A stretch of DNA of 22,453 nucleotides from Podochytrium sp. JEL0797. Lineage: Eukaryota; Chytridiomycota; Chytridiomycetes; Chytridiales; Chytriomycetaceae. A program made the translations under genes and the position numbers. Where the stretch lies: the NCBI GenBank assembly GCA_027596195.1, contig JADGJG010000366.1, forward strand, positions 1 to 22,453. The letters run 5' to 3'. This document shows, in pieces, positions 19,292-22,453 of this stretch. The notes under the pieces were generated by a model, which saw only the letters and a program-made list of their open reading frames with translations, was not told the DNA's origin and searched no databases. Every line of letters starts with the position of its first letter. Position 1 is the stretch's first letter.

Positions 19292-20227
19292 TCATTTCAA
19301 CACACGCTCCCACTTGAACTTGTTTGAAGTTTGAGTGACTGCCCATCCTTCCTTCTCCACTTTCCCATCCAACCCAAAATCTCGGAGAGAAATATAATTC
19401 GGGGGACCCGGAATGACCTGAAAAACGACGCGTCTCAATTTCGACTTCGCCAATAAAACCAACAACCAAGTCAACTCGCGTTCCAGCTCGTTACCGTGGT
19501 TGACAGAAAACTCGATTTCACGTAACCCCACATTGACTTCGAAGGATCGGGACCCCAACGATTCCATTTTCGTCAGAAGGCAAACAGACAAGTGCGAAAA
19601 GTTGCCGCATGCGAGAAGTTCTTCGGTCAAACTGCCGAATACATAGAGCACTCGAACAGATATCTCAGATTCCCTCAACTCATTCAACAGTTTGCAAATA
19701 ACGCCAGATTTGAATGGAGCGCCCGCCGATGATAAATCGATCGTTCTCGGAAGGAGGGGAAGGAGGAGAAAATCGAGGTTGGTTGTAGCGTCGACGCAAA
19801 CCGTTATGTCGAATCGGTTGAGGAGGCGACAGAAAGTGTGGACGAGAAGAAGATGCTTCGAAGGAATAGGCGGGCAGCATGGAAAACCAAACTCTGGCCA
19901 CAATTCATACAGTTCCAAGTTGAAAGCGGATCCAACTTCATACAGGACTTGGGACACGGGTTTGTACGACGGGAGCGAGTGGCAGAAGCTCATAACGCTC
20001 GTGTCGTCCAAGTACGAGACGATGCGGTCCGTGACTTCGGTTGGCAATCCATTGAGCGAGGGGCGGCAAGAGATGGCGTCGGGCGTGGGAAGGACGATAT
20101 CCGTCAGCGGTGATGCACTCAGCAAGCTGCGAAGGAGGTTGATTTCCTCAAGGGCGATTTTGAGCTTGACGTGGAGGACTTGGTTCTCTGCGGCACTGGC
20201 TGCGCAGCAAGGCGAAGGTTCTCTCAT
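19292..20227 (-). CDS. F-box-like protein with N-terminal coiled coil, paralogue 2
   Basis: This single-exon frame has 311 residues from ATG 20227 to TGA 19292. It shares with paralogue 1 the start (PSPCC followed by NQVLHxKLKIALxEINLLRS), the F-box-like segment (LNGLPTEVTDRIVSYL), the LWPxFxFP block, the LLLVH...LLNRF block and the GW..T....WERxxK end. The middle is shorter and more diverged than in paralogue 1. Its last 80 residues are nearly identical to the partial copy at 22205-22453. The substrate is unknown; a role in a Skp1-Cullin ubiquitin ligase is inferred from the F-box-like part only. Confidence 0.75.
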   Translation of the reverse strand: MREPSPCCAASAAENQVLHVKLKIALEEINLLRSLLSASPLTDIVLPTPDAISCRPSLNGLPTEVTDRIVSYLDDTSVMSFCHSLPSYKPVSQVLYEVGSAFNLELYELWPEFGFPCCPPIPSKHLLLVHTFCRLLNRFDITVCVDATTNLDFLLLPLLPRTIDLSSAGAPFKSGVICKLLNELRESEISVRVLYVFGSLTEELLACGNFSHLSVCLLTKMESLGSRSFEVNVGLREIEFSVNHGNELERELTWLLVLLAKSKLRRVVFQVIPGPPNYISLRDFGLDGKVEKEGWAVTQTSNKFKWERVLK

Positions 20228-20541
20228 TTTTCATAAACGTTCGTTTTACGAGCTAAACAATTGTGTGAGGAATATCGACCTTAGCCGCCTCAGCTCGTGC
20301 CCTTGTTGCTAATATTGCTTTGCCATTGCAGGCTGAAATAAACTGGTTTTTGTCTTTCAGGAATGGCCTCGAAACGCGTCGAGATGCACAAACGCCATGG
20401 TGGCTCAATTCAATAACGCAAATTCACTCGGACGAGATTTTGCTGTGATGCTTGGTTGGGCTTTCCGAGTGTGTCGAAAATTTATTTGTATTCCATGAGG
20501 ATACAACATGCGCGGAGCACGAACAGCAAACCACCACATCT
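20228..20541. other. Intergenic stretch: ligase 3' UTR and F-box leader
   Basis: Both neighbours are on the minus strand. An AATAAA (minus strand, 20481-20486) lies 56 bases past the ligase stop and is its likely poly(A) signal. The rest is the presumed upstream region of F-box-like paralogue 2; no further feature is seen. Confidence 0.55.
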
Positions 20542-22169
20542 TCACGCGTCCTTCACCTCCCTCACAACCGCATCCTTCGCCACAACCTTATCCGCCGCCA
20601 CCCCAACCAAACTCGGAAACCGCGGCACCCCATCTTTACTCAACTCCTGAAACCGATACACCACAACATCCCCTACCTTGGGAGGATTCTGCCTCACCGC
20701 GTCCGATAACCCCGTCCCAATCTTGAACTCCTTCCCACTCGCCATTTTGCACTTCAACGCCCCCGTCACGGCCGCGTTTCTCCCTCGACCAGGTTCATGG
20801 CCAATCACGATCGCTTCGGCGTCGTAGAACGATTTGACTTTGAGGAGGGTCGTGCTGCGGGTGCCGATGTAGAGGGATTTGGGTTCACGCAGCATGAGGC
20901 CCTCGCCGCCTTTGGATTCGATTTTGGTGAGTTCGGTGAGGACGTGAGCGCGGGAGGTGCACTTTTCTTGGGAGACGAGACGGATCGGGGAGGTGGAAGG
21001 CGAGGTGGGGAACATAGATTCGAGCTTCGCGATGCGTTGCTCGAAGGGGGTGGATGCGAGAGTTGGGGAGTCAAAGACTTGATAGGTGAGGGATCTCCAG
21101 TGTGGTGAGTTGAGGGTCTATAAGGTGAGGCGTTGGGGTACAGTATGAGTAAAAACGCGCCAAGGGTCGGAGAGAACAATCGCGTTTACCTTGACAATCG
21201 ACACCGTTTCACTAAACTTTCCTCTCCCCGCAAACAACTCCCCATCCAAACTTAAAGTCGTCGGCATCTCCTTCTTGAACCAGTCCGGCGCCGTAAACAC
21301 GTTCCCCAGTCTCGACACGAATTCGCCGCGCTCGTGGTCCCAGAACGCACGCACACCATCGAGCTTTTCCGAAATCCACCAACCAGTGGGATCATGCTTG
21401 GTTGCATCGTACGATTGTGCAAGGAGAAGGGCTGGTTGTTTGAGTTTGATTTCGTCGCGTTTGGCACGCGATTTGGCGGAATATTGGTCCGCGGCGGATG
21501 GGTCTGGGTCCGCGTCGTTTTTGGATTTCGATTTCTTGGATGATGCCGCGTTGGCGGCTGCAGTGGTCGAAGAGGATCCCGCAGAAGCGTCGGGTTTTCT
21601 CTTGGCATTCACGGGATCCGAAGTTGCCGCTTGTTGAAGCCCTGAACGCAACAATCCAGTTGGATTCTTCCACTTCAACCTTGATTCTTCGTAACTTTCT
21701 CCCAGCACGGCTTTCAAGTGTTTGCAGGTGCGCGCTGGAATTCCACCAGAACGTGTCAAAACACAAATAAGAACCCCACAAGGCAACTCGGAATTACCGT
21801 CAATCGGTGTCTTTCCCATCCGCCACGCCATGCACGTGCAGTAGTAGTGGTCGTGTGTGCGTTTGATGGTGTACGAGGCGTGTTGCAGCGATTCGCCGTC
21901 AGCCAGGAGTGTCGCTGGGGTCACGCCATCGATATTGGCCACCGAGGAAGGAGTGGAAGTGGATGTAGCTGGGGTTGGGATGGTATTGGGTACACTGGCA
22001 GCACTGGCGGAACTCTTTGTGGCGAGGGGATGGCTGAACTGGGCAAAGTGCTTTGGGTTTTTCTATTACAGAGTGTCAGATTGTTAGTTGTGTATGGTAG
22101 GGGATAGAGTGGATGGGCAGTTACGCGGATGCAGGAAAGGCCGTATTTGCAGAGAGGAAGCGAAGACAT
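20542..22169 (-). CDS. ATP-dependent DNA ligase with N-terminal PBZ and SWIM zinc modules
   Basis: Predicted exons 22169-22125, 22062-21798, 21734-21190 and 21117-20542 join in phase to give 476 residues. A PBZ-type finger (C7, C13, H20, H26; CKYGLSC, then KNPKHF, then SHP) comes first, split by intron 1. A Ser/Thr/Pro linker leads to a SWIM motif (C90-x-C92 ... C107-x-H109; YYCTC and RTCKHL). A basic low-complexity linker with SKKSKSK follows, possibly a nuclear signal. The ligase core has motif I EKLDGVR (nucleophile K227), III LDGEL, IIIa YQVFDSP, IV EGLMLRE, V LLKVK, and a small C-terminal OB fold (about residues 390-470). It would adenylate itself with ATP and seal DNA nicks. The compact core resembles Chlorella-virus and kinetoplastid ligases, not ligase I, III or IV. 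Another in-frame ATG at 22184 adds five residues. Intron 2 is 63 bases and also open, but removing it restores normal SWIM spacing. Confidence 0.88.
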
Positions 22170-22204
22170 CAATTTGGAAAACATTCAAAACCAGTTTCAA
22201 ATCC

Positions 22205-22453
22205 TCATTTCAACACACGCTCCCACTTGAAACAATCCTCATAGATTTCATAAGGCTCGTTGAGACTGACTGTCCATCCTCCCTTCTCCACTTTGCCATC
22301 CAACCCAAAATCTCGGAGAGAAATATAATTTGGGGGACCCACGATGTCGTCAAAAACGACGCGTCTCAATTTCGACTTCGCCAATAAAGCCAACAACCAA
22401 GTCAACTCGCGTTCCAGCTCGTTACCGCACCCAACAAAAAATTCGATTTCACG
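22205..22453 (-). CDS. F-box-like protein paralogue 3, 3' end only (cut by window edge)
   Basis: The last 82 codons of a further F-box-like gene are open from the right edge to TGA 22205-22207. The protein matches the end of paralogue 2 closely (NELERELTWLL, LAKSKLRRVVF, GPPNYISLRDFGLDGKVEK, KWERVLK), with a small insertion before KWERVLK. At the DNA level the match is also high, starting abruptly at CCTCATTTCAACACACGCTC in both copies, so the duplication looks recent. The stop is only about 35 bases upstream of the ligase start on the same strand, so the ligase promoter must overlap this gene's 3' end. Whether the rest is intact cannot be seen. Confidence 0.75.
   Translation of the reverse strand, partial: REIEFFVGCGNELERELTWLLALLAKSKLRRVVFDDIVGPPNYISLRDFGLDGKVEKGGWTVSLNEPYEIYEDCFKWERVLK

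Noticed and set aside
1..22453. CRISPR array, bacterial operon or prophage
   Set aside because: Spliced eukaryotic genes and pol III tRNA promoters are present. The only exact long repeat is one 38-base pair, not an array.

Overview
The window looks like nuclear DNA of a fungus, most likely a chytrid. Genes are small and closely packed on both strands, and most are cut by short GT-AG introns of roughly 44-250 bases. Core eukaryotic genes (U2A', Mo25, Sds3-like, Coa4-like, a TBC Rab-GAP, an NSUN-type methyltransferase) are interspersed with decaying MYND genes, tandem F-box-like genes and a transposon remnant. The chytrid placement is inference from this mix and from the style of the MYND and F-box families; no marker was searched.

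Layout, left to right: a TBC-domain Rab-GAP with a coiled-coil last exon (87-1552, +); two tandem broken MYND-finger genes (about 1547-3222, -); an Sds3/BRMS1-like corepressor subunit (3320-4312, -) sharing a 21-base gap between start codons with a ten-exon Mo25/Cab39 gene (4334-6188, +); an AT-rich block holding the 3' part of a Plavaka-type transposase (6759 to about 8275, -) and degenerate terminal repeats; a tRNA-Gly(UCC) at 8909-8981; a gene-poor stretch with a 38-base direct repeat; three weak hypothetical genes (about 9994-10740 +, 10838-11293 -, 12181-12665 +) around a repeat-word-rich spacer; a multi-pass membrane protein (12771-13587, +) carrying a perfect 15-bp hairpin; U2A' (13754-14808, +); a small membrane protein (14987-15328, +); a second, identical tRNA-Gly(UCC) (15500-15572); an NSUN-type RNA m5C methyltransferase (15702-16984, +); a Coa4/Cmc3-like twin CX9C protein (17062-17480, +); two F-box-like paralogues (17866-18939 and 19292-20227, -); an ATP-dependent DNA ligase with N-terminal PBZ and SWIM zinc modules (20542-22169, -); and the 3' end of a third F-box-like paralogue running off the right edge.

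There is no single operon-like system. The most notable object is the ligase. It joins a poly(ADP-ribose)-binding-type PBZ finger, a SWIM zinc motif and a complete small-ligase core in one spliced 476-residue protein, which suggests a nick-sealing enzyme that reads ADP-ribosylation at DNA breaks. Exon boundaries given below were built by hand from reading frame, splice consensus and family alignment from memory, so they are predictions.
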